Positions 42,862 to 50,995 of a DNA stretch of 64,000 nt are shown here, piece by piece (position 1 is the stretch's first letter; the number at the start of each line of letters is the position of its first letter). Source of the DNA: Ornithobacterium rhinotracheale DSM 15997 (GTDB lineage Bacteria; Bacteroidota; Bacteroidia; Flavobacteriales; Weeksellaceae); NCBI RefSeq assembly GCF_000265465.1, contig NC_018016.1, forward strand, positions 2,098,001 to 2,162,000. Reading direction: 5' to 3'. The notes beneath the pieces are model-generated. The model saw only the letters and a list, made by a program, of their open reading frames with translations. It was not told the DNA's origin and searched no databases. The position numbers and the translations under genes were made by a program.

Positions 42862-43413
42862 ATGAAAAAGAAAATCAGCCCAAATCTTATTGGCTTTATC
42901 GTTGCCATTGTGGCAACCGTGGGGAGCTTGTGGTTTTATTTTAGTTTTCTTCAAAAGAAAAACTACTATATTTTGGATAATCCCACGACTGAAACCATTC
43001 AAGTTTCGATAGATGATAAGCCGTATATTGTGGCACCAGAACAGCAAGTTTTAATCAATCTTAAAAAAGGAGCTCACCGAATGATTACACATAATAATCA
43101 AGAGATAAACTTTTCGGTGAAAACACCAAGAGGTGTGTTAAATCCCACGAAATCAGCATATTTTATTTTCGGTTTGCCATACGGAGTTGGGGTGAATGTA
43201 GATTCCGTTTTTGAGCAAAATGTACATAAATACCAAAATAAAGTTTATCACGGAGACATCCGAATCGATAGTGCCGCCTATATCGATGATTTTTACTATA
43301 ACTTAAACGAGAAGTTTCCGAAAGTAACTAAAAAATCTGAAAATCATAAACTTAGAAGAAAGATATTTAGAAAAGACGATTTTAAACAATACTATTTCCA
43401 AAATTTTGAATAA
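42862..43413 (+). CDS. Hypothetical membrane-anchored protein
   Basis: From the ATG at 42862, 183 residues. A Lys-rich N-terminus is followed by one hydrophobic helix (LIGFIVAIVATVGSLWFYFSFL, first 20 or so shown in outline; about residues 8-29). A region of about 150 residues follows, predicted outside the cytoplasm, that begins with a small beta-rich stretch (YYILDNPTTETIQVSIDDKP). I recognise no family. menG follows after six bases, so the two are probably co-transcribed. Confidence 0.65.
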   Translation: MKKKISPNLIGFIVAIVATVGSLWFYFSFLQKKNYYILDNPTTETIQVSIDDKPYIVAPEQQVLINLKKGAHRMITHNNQEINFSVKTPRGVLNPTKSAYFIFGLPYGVGVNVDSVFEQNVHKYQNKVYHGDIRIDSAAYIDDFYYNLNEKFPKVTKKSENHKLRRKIFRKDDFKQYYFQNFE

Positions 43414-43419
43414 ACAACT

Positions 43420-44148
43420 ATGTCCAAAGAAATAAAACCCTATAATACCCAAAAGAGTAAGAAAACAGAGGTTCAAGAAATGTTTGACAATGTTTCGCCG
43501 AAATATGATTTTCTGAACCGATTGCTTTCTGCTAGAATTGATGTTTTATGGCGTAATAAAGTCGTGAAAATCATTCAAAAAACAGAGCCCAGCAAAATTC
43601 TAGATGTGGCAACGGGTACGGGAGATTTAGCAATTACTTTAGCTAAAAAGAGTAAAGATGTCAAAATCACAGGTTATGACTTGTCTGAAGGTATGCTCTC
43701 TTATGGTAGAAAAAAAGTGAAAGCAGAAGGTCTTGAAAAACAGATAAAAATGATTCAAGGTGATGCCGAAAATATGCCGTTTGAGGAAGCGAGTTTTGAT
43801 GTGGTAACAGCGTCGTTTGGTGTGCGAAATTTTGAGAATTTAGAAAAAGGCTTATTAGAGTTTTTACGCGTTTTGCGCCCAGGTGGGAAAATTGTAATCC
43901 TTGAATTTTCTCAGCCACAGAAGTTTCCGATGAAGCAATTGTATCATTTTTATTCATTCAGAATTTTGCCACTTGTGGGAAGAATTTTCTCCAAGGATCC
44001 AAGGGCATATACTTATTTGCCCGAGTCGGTAATGGCGTTCCCGTATGGCGAAGAAATGTGCAAAATCATGGAAGGCATTGGCTGCAAAAATGTGAAAGCT
44101 ACGCAACTCACAGCGGGTATTGCCACTATTTATGAGTGTGAGAAATAG
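43420..44148 (+). CDS. ubiE: Demethylmenaquinone C-methyltransferase (MenG/UbiE family)
   Basis: 242 residues of the UbiE/MenG family. [26 protein letters not shown] is the family N-terminus, the SAM motif is [14 protein letters not shown], and later motifs are [26 protein letters not shown] and [17 protein letters not shown]. In flavobacteria, which use menaquinone, it would perform the last step of menaquinone synthesis. Menaquinol also feeds the NrfHA nitrite reductase encoded later in this window. Confidence 0.95.
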   Translation: MSKEIKPYNTQKSKKTEVQEMFDNVSPKYDFLNRLLSARIDVLWRNKVVKIIQKTEPSKILDVATGTGDLAITLAKKSKDVKITGYDLSEGMLSYGRKKVKAEGLEKQIKMIQGDAENMPFEEASFDVVTASFGVRNFENLEKGLLEFLRVLRPGGKIVILEFSQPQKFPMKQLYHFYSFRILPLVGRIFSKDPRAYTYLPESVMAFPYGEEMCKIMEGIGCKNVKATQLTAGIATIYECEK

Positions 44149-44155
44149 GATTATT

Positions 44156-44192
44156 AAAAAAGCGCGAGATACAAAGTATCTCGCGCTTTTTT
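44156..44192. terminator. Bidirectional terminator between ubiE and the thioredoxin gene
   Basis: A perfect 17-base stem (AAAAAAGCGCGAGATAC and complement, AAA loop) with A and T runs at the two ends, between converging genes. Confidence 0.88.
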
Positions 44193-44199
44193 AAATTTT

Positions 44200-44589
44200 T
44201 TAATCTTCGGTTTCAAAATCTTCGGCAAAATCTTGTATTTTTTGAAGCAATTCGTTGTAGGGTAGAAGTCCCGATGATCGTTCTAAAACGCTTTGTTCAT
44301 GAATGAATAAAAGACTTGGCGTGCTACGAATTTTAAACATTTCTGCCAAGCGTGGATTGGCTTCGATGTCTACTTTTCCTATTTTTACTTTTTGTGCTAA
44401 ATCTTGATTTTCTTTCACCAAACGAGTAATCAGTGAGCTCATCACTTGGCATGGCTGGCACCAGCTGGCGTAAAAATCAAGTACAACGGGCAAATTGCTT
44501 TCGGCAATTTCGTGGTTAAAGTTGGCTTCGTTAATTTCGAGGGCTTTGATGCTTTTATTCTTTGAACTAAAAATATTAAATAATCCCAT
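44200..44589 (-). CDS. Thioredoxin-fold protein with WCQPC active site
   Basis: 129 residues. The thioredoxin fold is shown by LPVVLDFYASWCQPCQVMSS and the cis-Pro segment KIRSTPSLLFI. The active site is C44-Q-P-C47 rather than the common CGPC, which should shift its redox potential. A 15-residue N-terminal extension and an acidic tail flank the domain, and there is no signal peptide, so it is cytoplasmic. It follows the HAD gene after three bases and shares its transcript. Confidence 0.88.
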   Translation of the reverse strand: MGLFNIFSSKNKSIKALEINEANFNHEIAESNLPVVLDFYASWCQPCQVMSSLITRLVKENQDLAQKVKIGKVDIEANPRLAEMFKIRSTPSLLFIHEQSVLERSSGLLPYNELLQKIQDFAEDFETED

Positions 44590-44592
44590 TTT

Positions 44593-45195
44593 TTATAATA
44601 AGTTTAAATCTTCTAAATCTTTTCTCAGTTTTTCTGGTGTTGTAAATTGAATGGCGTTTATGCCTTGAGCTTGTGCGGCTTTTACATTGTCCAAATTATC
44701 GTCGATAAACAAACATTTTTCGGGTATTAAGTCATAACGATTAAGCAAAACTTGATAAATTTCAGGTTCAGGTTTAATGAGTTTTTCTTCGCCCGAAACC
44801 ACAATTCCTTTAAAAAGTGAAAAGAAATCATATCGGTTGTAGGCAATGTCAATAGATTCGGCAGACCAGTTGGTGAGTCCGTATAAAGGATATTTCTGGT
44901 GTAATTCTTTCAGAATTTCTACGGTTCCAGGAATGTCAGATTTCAACATATCTTCCCATTCTCCATAGAATTTAGCGATCATTTCGCTATGTTCAGGAAA
45001 TTGATTTTGAAGGATTTTTGTGGCTTCGGCAAAACTTCTTCCGCGATCTTGTTCCATGTTCCACTCATTGGTACAAACATTGGCAAGAAACCACTCCATT
45101 TTTTCTTCGTTATCAAAGTATTTTTTGAAAACATAACGCGGGTTCCAGTCTACTAAGACGCCACCGAAATCAAATATAATTGTATCGATATTCAT
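44593..45195 (-). CDS. HAD family hydrolase (YihX-like)
   Basis: 200 residues of HAD subfamily IA. Motif I is IIFDFGGVLVDWNPRYV, with nucleophile D9 and Gly11 in place of the usual second Asp. Motif II is YGLTNWSAES, and motifs III and IV are KPEPEIYQ and CLFIDDNLDNVKAAQAQG. Members with DFGG include the YihX phosphatase and epoxide-hydrolase-like proteins, so a sugar-phosphate phosphatase is likely but unproven. It precedes and is nearly joined to the thioredoxin gene. Confidence 0.88.
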   Translation of the reverse strand: MNIDTIIFDFGGVLVDWNPRYVFKKYFDNEEKMEWFLANVCTNEWNMEQDRGRSFAEATKILQNQFPEHSEMIAKFYGEWEDMLKSDIPGTVEILKELHQKYPLYGLTNWSAESIDIAYNRYDFFSLFKGIVVSGEEKLIKPEPEIYQVLLNRYDLIPEKCLFIDDNLDNVKAAQAQGINAIQFTTPEKLRKDLEDLNLL

Positions 45196-45290
45196 GATTT
45201 TTAATTTTGGTAAAGATAAAAAATAAAGCCGCTTTTGAAATGAAAAAACGACTTTATAAAATGTATAATTTAATGCTTTATTCCGGAGTA

Positions 45291-46742
45291 TTATCCAACA
45301 CTTCCTTCCAAACTGATTTCAAGCAGTTTTTGGGCTTCTACGGCAAATTCCATAGGAAGTTTATTTAATACTTCTTTGCTAAATCCATTCACGATCAATG
45401 CAATTGCTTTTTCTTCATCGATTCCACGCTGGTTGCAGTAGAAAATTTGGTCTTCACCAATTTTTGAAGTAGTCGCTTCGTGCTCAAGTTTAGCCGTGCT
45501 GTTTTTAATATCGATGTAAGGGAAAGTATGTGCACCACATTTATTACCCATTAATAGTGAATCACACTGAGAGAAATTTCTCGCATTGCTCGCATTTTTA
45601 GCCACTTTCACAAGACCACGGTAGCTGTTTTGAGATCTACCCGCAGAAATACCTTTAGAAATAATCGTTGATTTGGTATTTTTTCCAAGGTGAATCATCT
45701 TAGTTCCCGTATCGGCTTGCTGGTAATTGTTGGTAACCGCAATTGAGTAGAATTCCCCAATTGAGTTGTCGCCTTTTAAAATACAACTTGGATATTTCCA
45801 AGTAACAGCCGAACCTGTCTCTACCTGAGTCCAAGAAACTTTTGCATTTTTCTCTGCCAAAGCTCTCTTAGTTACAAAGTTATAAACTCCACCTTTTCCG
45901 TTTTCGTTCCCAGGGAACCAGTTTTGAACGGTAGAATATTTAATCTCGGCATCGTCCATAGCAATAAGCTCTACAACGGCTGCGTGCAATTGGTTTTCGT
46001 CGCGCTGTGGTGCTGTACAGCCCTCTAGATAAGAAACATAAGAGCCCTCATCTGCCACTACAAGCGTACGCTCAAACTGCCCAGTTCCTGCTTGGTTGAT
46101 ACGGAAATAGGTTGAAAGTTCCATTGGGCATCTCACACCTTTTGGAATATAACAGAACGATCCGTCTGAGAAAACAGCAGAGTTTAAAGCGGCATAGAAA
46201 TTATCGCCACGCGGAACGACTTTACCCAAATATTTCTTTACTAAATCTGGGTGTTCCTTGATTGCTTCGCTGATAGACATAAAGATAATGCCTTTTTCTG
46301 CCAAAGTTTCTCTAAAAGTAGTTTTCACCGAAACAGAATCAATTACGGCATCTACAGCCACGCCACTCAATCTTTTTTGCTCCTCAAGCGAAATTCCTAA
46401 TTTTTCAAAGGTTTTTAAAAGCTCAGGATCTACCTCGTCTAGCGAGTTGAGTTGTTTTTGCTTTTTGGGTGCAGCATAATATTGAATTGCTTGGAAATCT
46501 GGTTTTTCATAATTTACATTAGCCCATTCAGGCTCTTCCATAGTAAGCCAAATTCTATAAGCTTCAAGACGCCATTCAGTCATCCATTCAGGTTCGTTTT
46601 TTCTCTTAGAAATTTCACGAATGATGTCTTCGTTTAGCCCTTTGGGAAACTCTTCGTACTCCACATCGGTTGTCCAGCCGAATTCGTATTCTTTACCAGA
46701 TTCTAGTTCTACTCTTAAATCGTCTTCTGTATATTTTGACAT
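45291..46742 (-). CDS. sufB: Fe-S cluster assembly scaffold SufB
   Basis: 483 residues, normal SufB length. It has [14 protein letters not shown] near the N-terminus, the beta-helix core with [26 protein letters not shown] and SVIS-type repeats, and the C-terminal [22 protein letters not shown] with the essential cysteine and [17 protein letters not shown]. It forms the SufBC2D scaffold in the cytoplasm. The IscA-like gene is just upstream. Notably, no sufC, sufD or sufS gene follows. Confidence 0.97.
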   Translation of the reverse strand: MSKYTEDDLRVELESGKEYEFGWTTDVEYEEFPKGLNEDIIREISKRKNEPEWMTEWRLEAYRIWLTMEEPEWANVNYEKPDFQAIQYYAAPKKQKQLNSLDEVDPELLKTFEKLGISLEEQKRLSGVAVDAVIDSVSVKTTFRETLAEKGIIFMSISEAIKEHPDLVKKYLGKVVPRGDNFYAALNSAVFSDGSFCYIPKGVRCPMELSTYFRINQAGTGQFERTLVVADEGSYVSYLEGCTAPQRDENQLHAAVVELIAMDDAEIKYSTVQNWFPGNENGKGGVYNFVTKRALAEKNAKVSWTQVETGSAVTWKYPSCILKGDNSIGEFYSIAVTNNYQQADTGTKMIHLGKNTKSTIISKGISAGRSQNSYRGLVKVAKNASNARNFSQCDSLLMGNKCGAHTFPYIDIKNSTAKLEHEATTSKIGEDQIFYCNQRGIDEEKAIALIVNGFSKEVLNKLPMEFAVEAQKLLEISLEGSVG

Positions 46743-46784
46743 AGTTTTTCTTTGTGTTAAATGATTGAAAGTGTGGTTTTTAAG

Positions 46785-47126
46785 TTATAATGAAAAACTT
46801 TCACCACAACCGCAAGTTCTATTGGCATTAGGATTATTAAAGACAAAACCTTTCCCGTTAAGCCCTCCCGAATACTCGAGCGTAGTGCCCACAAGATAGA
46901 GGAAAGATTTTTTATCGACTAAAATCCTTGCGCCATTATCTTCAAATAATTTGTCGTTTTCAGTTTTTTCTGTATCAAAGCTTAAATTGTATGACAAGCC
47001 AGAACATCCCCCGCTGATGACACCTACGCGAACATAAGCGTTTTCAAAGGATTTTCCTTCCTCGGCGAGCAATTGCTCCAATTTGGTTTTAGCTTGTTGA
47101 GAAACTTTAATCATGATTTTTGTCAA
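46785..47126 (-). CDS. A-type Fe-S carrier protein (SufA/IscA/ErpA-like)
   Basis: 113 residues. The three conserved cysteines are C41 in GGCSGLSYNL and C105 and C107 in CGCGESF. It would hold and pass on iron-sulfur clusters. It lies 42 bases upstream of sufB on the same strand, the usual flavobacterial order. A -7 element (TAATTTTG) lies nine bases before the start. Confidence 0.95.
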   Translation of the reverse strand: MTKIMIKVSQQAKTKLEQLLAEEGKSFENAYVRVGVISGGCSGLSYNLSFDTEKTENDKLFEDNGARILVDKKSFLYLVGTTLEYSGGLNGKGFVFNNPNANRTCGCGESFSL

Positions 47127-47135
47127 TTATTTTTA

Positions 47136-47143
47136 CAAAATTA
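47136..47143 (-). promoter_or_regulatory. -7 element of the IscA-like/sufB operon
   Basis: TAATTTTG on the minus strand, nine bases upstream of the start codon at 47126. No TTTG box at the expected distance. Confidence 0.45.
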
Positions 47144-47232
47144 CAGATTAATTTAAAACTAATCTAATTTGAGACAAATAATCTGATGATATAATCATAA
47201 ATATTTTTTATGATTAGGGATAAAGGCTAACA

Positions 47233-48207
47233 TTATTTATTGATGTAGCCTAATTTTTCGCGTACTCTTTTCAGCGTTTCGTTGGCAATCACGCTAGCTT
47301 TTTCCGCACCTTGCGCTAGTGCTTCATCAATTTCTGAACGATTGGCTAAAAGTGCATCGAATTTCTCACGAGCCTCTCCAAATTTTTCAGTAATCAGTTC
47401 AAAAAGAGCTTGTTTAGCGTGTCCGTATCCATAGCCACCTTTTGTATAATTCTCCTTCATTTCAGCGATTTGGCTTTCGTTTGCCATCGTTTTATAAAGG
47501 TTGAAAACATTGCAAGATTCATAATCTTTTGGCTCCTCAAGCGGTGTGCTATCTGTCTGAATGCTCATAATTTGTTTTCTCAGTTGTTTTGCTGGTAAGA
47601 AAACATTAATGTAGTTACCGCGAGATTTGCTCATTTTTTCGCCATCAAGACCAGGGATATACATTGTGGTTTCGTTAGTTTTTCCTTCTGGCATTACAAA
47701 AGTTTCGCCCATCAAATGGTTGAAGCGAGCCGCCACATCACGCGTGATTTCAAGGTGTTGCATTTGGTCTTTTCCCACAGGTACTACATTGGCGTCGTAT
47801 AACAAAATGTCTGCCGCCATTAAAATAGGGTAGGTAAAAAGTCCGCCATTTACATCGTCTAGACGCCCAGCTTTGTCTTTAAAAGAGTGCGCCAAAGTCA
47901 ATCTCTGGTATGAGAAAAAGTTTAGCAAATACCATGTGAGCTCAGTACATTGTGGAACATCTGATTGACGATAAAATACAGATTTAGAAGTGTCTAATCC
48001 CAATGCAAGCCAAGCGGCAGCCGTTTGGTAAGTATTTTCTTTTAAAACTTCGGCATCTTTAATTTGGGTTAAAGAGTGCAAGTCTGCAATAAATAAAAAA
48101 CTCTCGTTTTTCTCGTCTTTTGCCATTTCGATGGCGGGTAAAATTGCTCCCAAAATATTTCCTAAATGGGGCGTTCCTGTACTTTGTAAACCAGTTAATA
48201 CACGCAT
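47233..48207 (-). CDS. trpS: Tryptophan--tRNA ligase
   Basis: 324 residues of a class I synthetase. The HIGH-equivalent is TGTPHLGN (residues 10-17) and the KMSKS loop is GEKMSKSRGN. LIADLHSLT, YPILMAADILLY and PVGKDQMQHLEITRDVA form the tryptophan and ATP site. It charges tRNA-Trp. A long leader with two inverted repeats precedes the gene, which may be regulatory. Confidence 0.97.
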   Translation of the reverse strand: MRVLTGLQSTGTPHLGNILGAILPAIEMAKDEKNESFLFIADLHSLTQIKDAEVLKENTYQTAAAWLALGLDTSKSVFYRQSDVPQCTELTWYLLNFFSYQRLTLAHSFKDKAGRLDDVNGGLFTYPILMAADILLYDANVVPVGKDQMQHLEITRDVAARFNHLMGETFVMPEGKTNETTMYIPGLDGEKMSKSRGNYINVFLPAKQLRKQIMSIQTDSTPLEEPKDYESCNVFNLYKTMANESQIAEMKENYTKGGYGYGHAKQALFELITEKFGEAREKFDALLANRSEIDEALAQGAEKASVIANETLKRVREKLGYINK

Positions 48208-48543
48208 TTTTATATGTTTTATTAAACAAAAATTGTAGACTCAGAGAAAAAGATTTTCGTAAGATTTTACAATTTTCATTGAAACTTTAAGTTATGTAAT
48301 ATATTCGTTTAGGTGGCTATTGCTGCCACAATTTGGCGAAGTTACGATATCTTTACTTTTTACACAAATTCCTATTTTTAGACCTATTTCTGACTTTAAT
48401 TGCAAAAACTTAAATAAATAATATTTAACTAAAAAATACTTTAAAATTTAACTTTTTTAAATGATTTTGGTCTAAAGTTTGTAATTTGATATTCATTCTC
48501 TTTAACATTTAAACTTAATTATTTAAATATCTTAAAAAATGTC
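48208..48543. other. Divergent intergenic region of trpS and the SIMPL gene, with structured trpS leader
   Basis: No protein gene is supported in these 336 bases. On the minus strand a TAACTTCG element (48337-48344) could start a trpS leader of about 130 bases. It contains a hairpin GTGGC-7-GCCAC (about 48313-48329) and a perfect 9-base inverted repeat, AAAATTGTA at 48229-48237 with TACAATTTT at 48268-48276. The part nearer the SIMPL gene is very A/T-rich with no clear promoter. Confidence 0.4.
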
Positions 48544-49278
48544 ATGAAAAGTAAATTAGTCATTTCAGTAATCATCGCTGCACTTGGGTTGATTATTGCA
48601 ACATGGGTTTTTGGTGTATCGCTTAAAAACAGAAACGAAAAACAAAACACAATTTCTGTTACAGGACTGGGAACGAAGCAGTTTACCTCCGATTTGATCA
48701 CATGGTCGGGTAAATTCTCTACCACGGGCATTAACTTAAAAGAAGTCTATGATGCCTTGGCAAACGATAAATCGGTTATTTACAACTATTTGATTTCTAA
48801 AGGGGTGAAACCTGAAGAAATTGTATTCTCTGCAGTAGATATTGAGAAAGAATATGATTATGAAACCAATAGCGATGGTTCGTCTCGCCGAGTGTTCACA
48901 GGTTATGAATTGACTCAAAGCGTTTCGATTGAAAGCCAAGAGGTGTCTAAAATTGAAAATTTGTCAAGAGACATCACTGAAATCATTAATCAAGGAATTG
49001 AATTTACATCGTCTTCGCCTAAATATTTTTATACCAAATTAGCTGAAGTAAAACAAGATATGATTGCCAATGCGACCAAGGATGCTAAAGAGCGTGCAGA
49101 AAAAATTGCAAATAATGCAGGTAGCAAACTCGGGAAACTTAAAAAGGCATCGATGGGAGTGATCCAGATCACAGCACCAAACTCTGACGAAGATTTTTCA
49201 TACGGCGGAACATTTAATACAGCTTCCAAAGAAAAAGAAGCGAGCATCACTATCCGATTGGAGTATAATGTGGATTAA
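48544..49278 (+). CDS. SIMPL domain protein (DUF541)
   Basis: 244 residues with an N-terminal hydrophobic signal or anchor (LVISVIIAALGLIIATWVFGVS, about residues 5-25). The SIMPL/DUF541 domain follows: TISVTGLGTKQFTSDLITWSGKF, YNYLISKGVKPEEIVFSAV, GYELTQSVSIES and AKDAKERAEKIANNAGSKLGKLKKAS. It is periplasmic or membrane-anchored; relatives form oligomeric rings linked to oxidative stress, but the role is not defined. It is a single-gene unit with its own terminator. Confidence 0.88.
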   Translation: MKSKLVISVIIAALGLIIATWVFGVSLKNRNEKQNTISVTGLGTKQFTSDLITWSGKFSTTGINLKEVYDALANDKSVIYNYLISKGVKPEEIVFSAVDIEKEYDYETNSDGSSRRVFTGYELTQSVSIESQEVSKIENLSRDITEIINQGIEFTSSSPKYFYTKLAEVKQDMIANATKDAKERAEKIANNAGSKLGKLKKASMGVIQITAPNSDEDFSYGGTFNTASKEKEASITIRLEYNVD

Positions 49279-49297
49279 ATGTATTTGGTTATTAACG

Positions 49298-49329
49298 AAA
49301 AAAGCTTTCTCCGCGGAGAAAGCTTTTTT
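49298..49329. terminator. Bidirectional terminator between the SIMPL gene and lspA
   Basis: A perfect 32-base palindrome (AAAAAAGCTTTCTCCG and complement) ending in A and T runs between converging genes. Confidence 0.85.
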
Positions 49330-49346
49330 TATATATCTTAAAATAG

Positions 49347-49976
49347 TTAATGAAATGCTTTTTTCTGGAAAATCAAAAGCAAAGCACCGCCCACAGAAAT
49401 AGCACTATCTGCTATATTAAACACAGGCGAGAAGAAAACACCTTTGGCTCCTCCAATGATTGGAATTGCCTCTGGGATATTGTAATTAAACAAAGGGAAA
49501 TACAGCATATCCACCACGCAACCTTGGAATAGGGGGGCATAGCCTTCGAAATTTAATTGAGAAACGCCAGGGTACCAGCGGTTCCATTGATGCAATTCGC
49601 TGTTCCAAGTGGTGCCCGAATCGAACATTACGCCATAAAAAGTGCTATCGATTACATTGCCCAATGCTCCTGCCAAAATAAGCGACATGGGAATGATGAA
49701 ATAATTATTTTTCATGTATTTTTTCCACGGTCCTATAGTCACTGCCCAAACGATAGCCCCACACATTATCCAGCGCAAAATCGCTAAAAGAGACTTGCCG
49801 AGTGGTCCACCCCAGTTCATGCCATATGCCATGCCAGGATTCTCCACAAATACGATTTTAAACCAATCAAAAATATCAAAGGCCTCGCTATTGATGCCAA
49901 AATGTGTTTTGATGTAGATTTTAGAAACTTGGTCTATGATTACGATGATAATCGCAATGATTGCAAACTTTTTCAA
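49347..49976 (-). CDS. lspA: Lipoprotein signal peptidase II
   Basis: 209 residues with four likely membrane helices. The two catalytic aspartates are in GALGNVIDSTFYG and FNIADSAISVG, and VFVENPGMAYGM is the conserved N-terminal motif. It is slightly longer than E. coli LspA because of a loop of about 45 residues after the first Asp, usual in Bacteroidota. It cleaves lipoprotein signal peptides; several lipoproteins in this window are its substrates. Confidence 0.96.
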   Translation of the reverse strand: MKKFAIIAIIIVIIDQVSKIYIKTHFGINSEAFDIFDWFKIVFVENPGMAYGMNWGGPLGKSLLAILRWIMCGAIVWAVTIGPWKKYMKNNYFIIPMSLILAGALGNVIDSTFYGVMFDSGTTWNSELHQWNRWYPGVSQLNFEGYAPLFQGCVVDMLYFPLFNYNIPEAIPIIGGAKGVFFSPVFNIADSAISVGGALLLIFQKKAFH

Positions 49977-50001
49977 ATTGTATATATTAAAGTGTAAGTG
50001 G

Positions 50002-50009
50002 CAAATTTA
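50002..50009 (-). promoter_or_regulatory. -7 element of lspA
   Basis: TAAATTTG on the minus strand, 25 bases before the lspA start. A CTTG resembling the TTTG box lies 19 bases further upstream. Confidence 0.5.
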
Positions 50010-50313
50010 ATAAAAAACTAAAATATTTCAAGATTTAATTGTATAGCCCAAAAAGCAATGCCGAAATTGCAAACTAAAAGTAAGGTGTAGCATTATAACT
50101 AAACCCCTTTATTTTGTTGTTTTTTTATTTAGAATAAATTTAAATATAAGGTTTTTAACTTATAATTATTCTAAATTTTAAAAAGGGTAAAAAGGTATTT
50201 AATTCGTAATATATTGATTTTTAGAGGAATTAGTACAATGTACACTTACCCTTGATCTTTAGATAGCCTTAAACACTGAAAAATATCATTGCTAGAGAAT
50301 TTTATGGGGCTTA

Positions 50314-50325
50314 TTTTCGCGAAAA
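50314..50325 (+). promoter_or_regulatory. Candidate operator of the nrf cluster
   Basis: A perfect 12-base palindrome TTTTCGCGAAAA ends 14 bases before the chosen nrfH ATG. Bound regulator unknown. If nrfH began at 50304 or 50289 the palindrome would be coding. Confidence 0.3.
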
Positions 50326-50339
50326 ATAATGCAAAAGTT

Positions 50340-50990
50340 ATGAACGATAATCATAATTCAGATCATAAAAAGAGACGCTTTAGTATATTACCATCAAAGA
50401 AGTGGCAAGTTCCTGCCATAATATCTTTTGGTGCTTTATTGGGGTTAGGTTTTTACACTTTGCATTTTAGTAAAGCTACATCCTATCTTTCAGACGATCC
50501 CAAGGCATGTATCAATTGCCATGTGATGACACCTGAGTACATGACTTGGGCAAAGAGTTCGCATCGTAGAGTAGCTTCATGTAATGATTGCCATGTGCCT
50601 CATGACAATATTTTTGCTAAATATTTCTTTAAGGCAAAAGATGGGCTTTATCACTCTTATGTCTTTACAACTCGTACAGAGCCACAGGTGATAAGAGCTA
50701 AGGAAGCCTCTATAAATGTGATTCAAGAAAACTGTATCAGATGCCACGAAAATCAAGTGACAGATGCTAAAACAGCAAGTACTGTGCAGCATCATGTAGA
50801 GAATAGGACTTCTCGCACTTGCTGGGAATGCCATGAGCAAGTGCCGCATGGTAATGTGAAAAGCTTATCTTCTGTAGGGTATTTGATAGAGCCTACTACA
50901 GATGTAACGAATGAGAATGAACAAATTGTTCCAGAATGGTTGCAAAAGAATGTTCAAGAAAATAAGTCTAAAAAACAAGAAAATAAATAA
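50340..50990 (+). CDS. nrfH: Cytochrome c nitrite reductase small subunit
   Basis: From the ATG at 50340, 216 residues. A Lys/Arg-rich N-terminus and one membrane anchor (VPAIISFGALLGLGFYTLHF) are followed by four haem motifs: CINCH, CNDCH, CIRCH and CWECH. FSKATSYLSDDPKACINCHVM is the family signature. It takes electrons from menaquinol and passes them to NrfA. ATGs or TTG at 50304 and 50289 would extend it by 12-17 residues of no clear homology. nrfA follows after five bases. Confidence 0.95.
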   Translation: MNDNHNSDHKKRRFSILPSKKWQVPAIISFGALLGLGFYTLHFSKATSYLSDDPKACINCHVMTPEYMTWAKSSHRRVASCNDCHVPHDNIFAKYFFKAKDGLYHSYVFTTRTEPQVIRAKEASINVIQENCIRCHENQVTDAKTASTVQHHVENRTSRTCWECHEQVPHGNVKSLSSVGYLIEPTTDVTNENEQIVPEWLQKNVQENKSKKQENK

Positions 50991-50995
50991 TTAAA

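Larger units (their letters stand above)
49977..50339. other. Divergent intergenic region of lspA and the nrf cluster
   Basis: About 363 bases without a supported gene. Besides the lspA -7 element it holds two palindromes toward nrfH: GTACAATGTAC at 50233-50243 and TTTTCGCGAAAA at 50314-50325. I could not find a consensus -7/-33 pair for the nrf cluster, which fits a promoter needing an activator. Confidence 0.4.

Noticed and set aside
48208-48343. T-box or Trp attenuator upstream of trpS
   Set aside because: No specifier stem, no T-box sequence and no Trp codons in the only short leader frame, so only an unspecified structured leader is reported.
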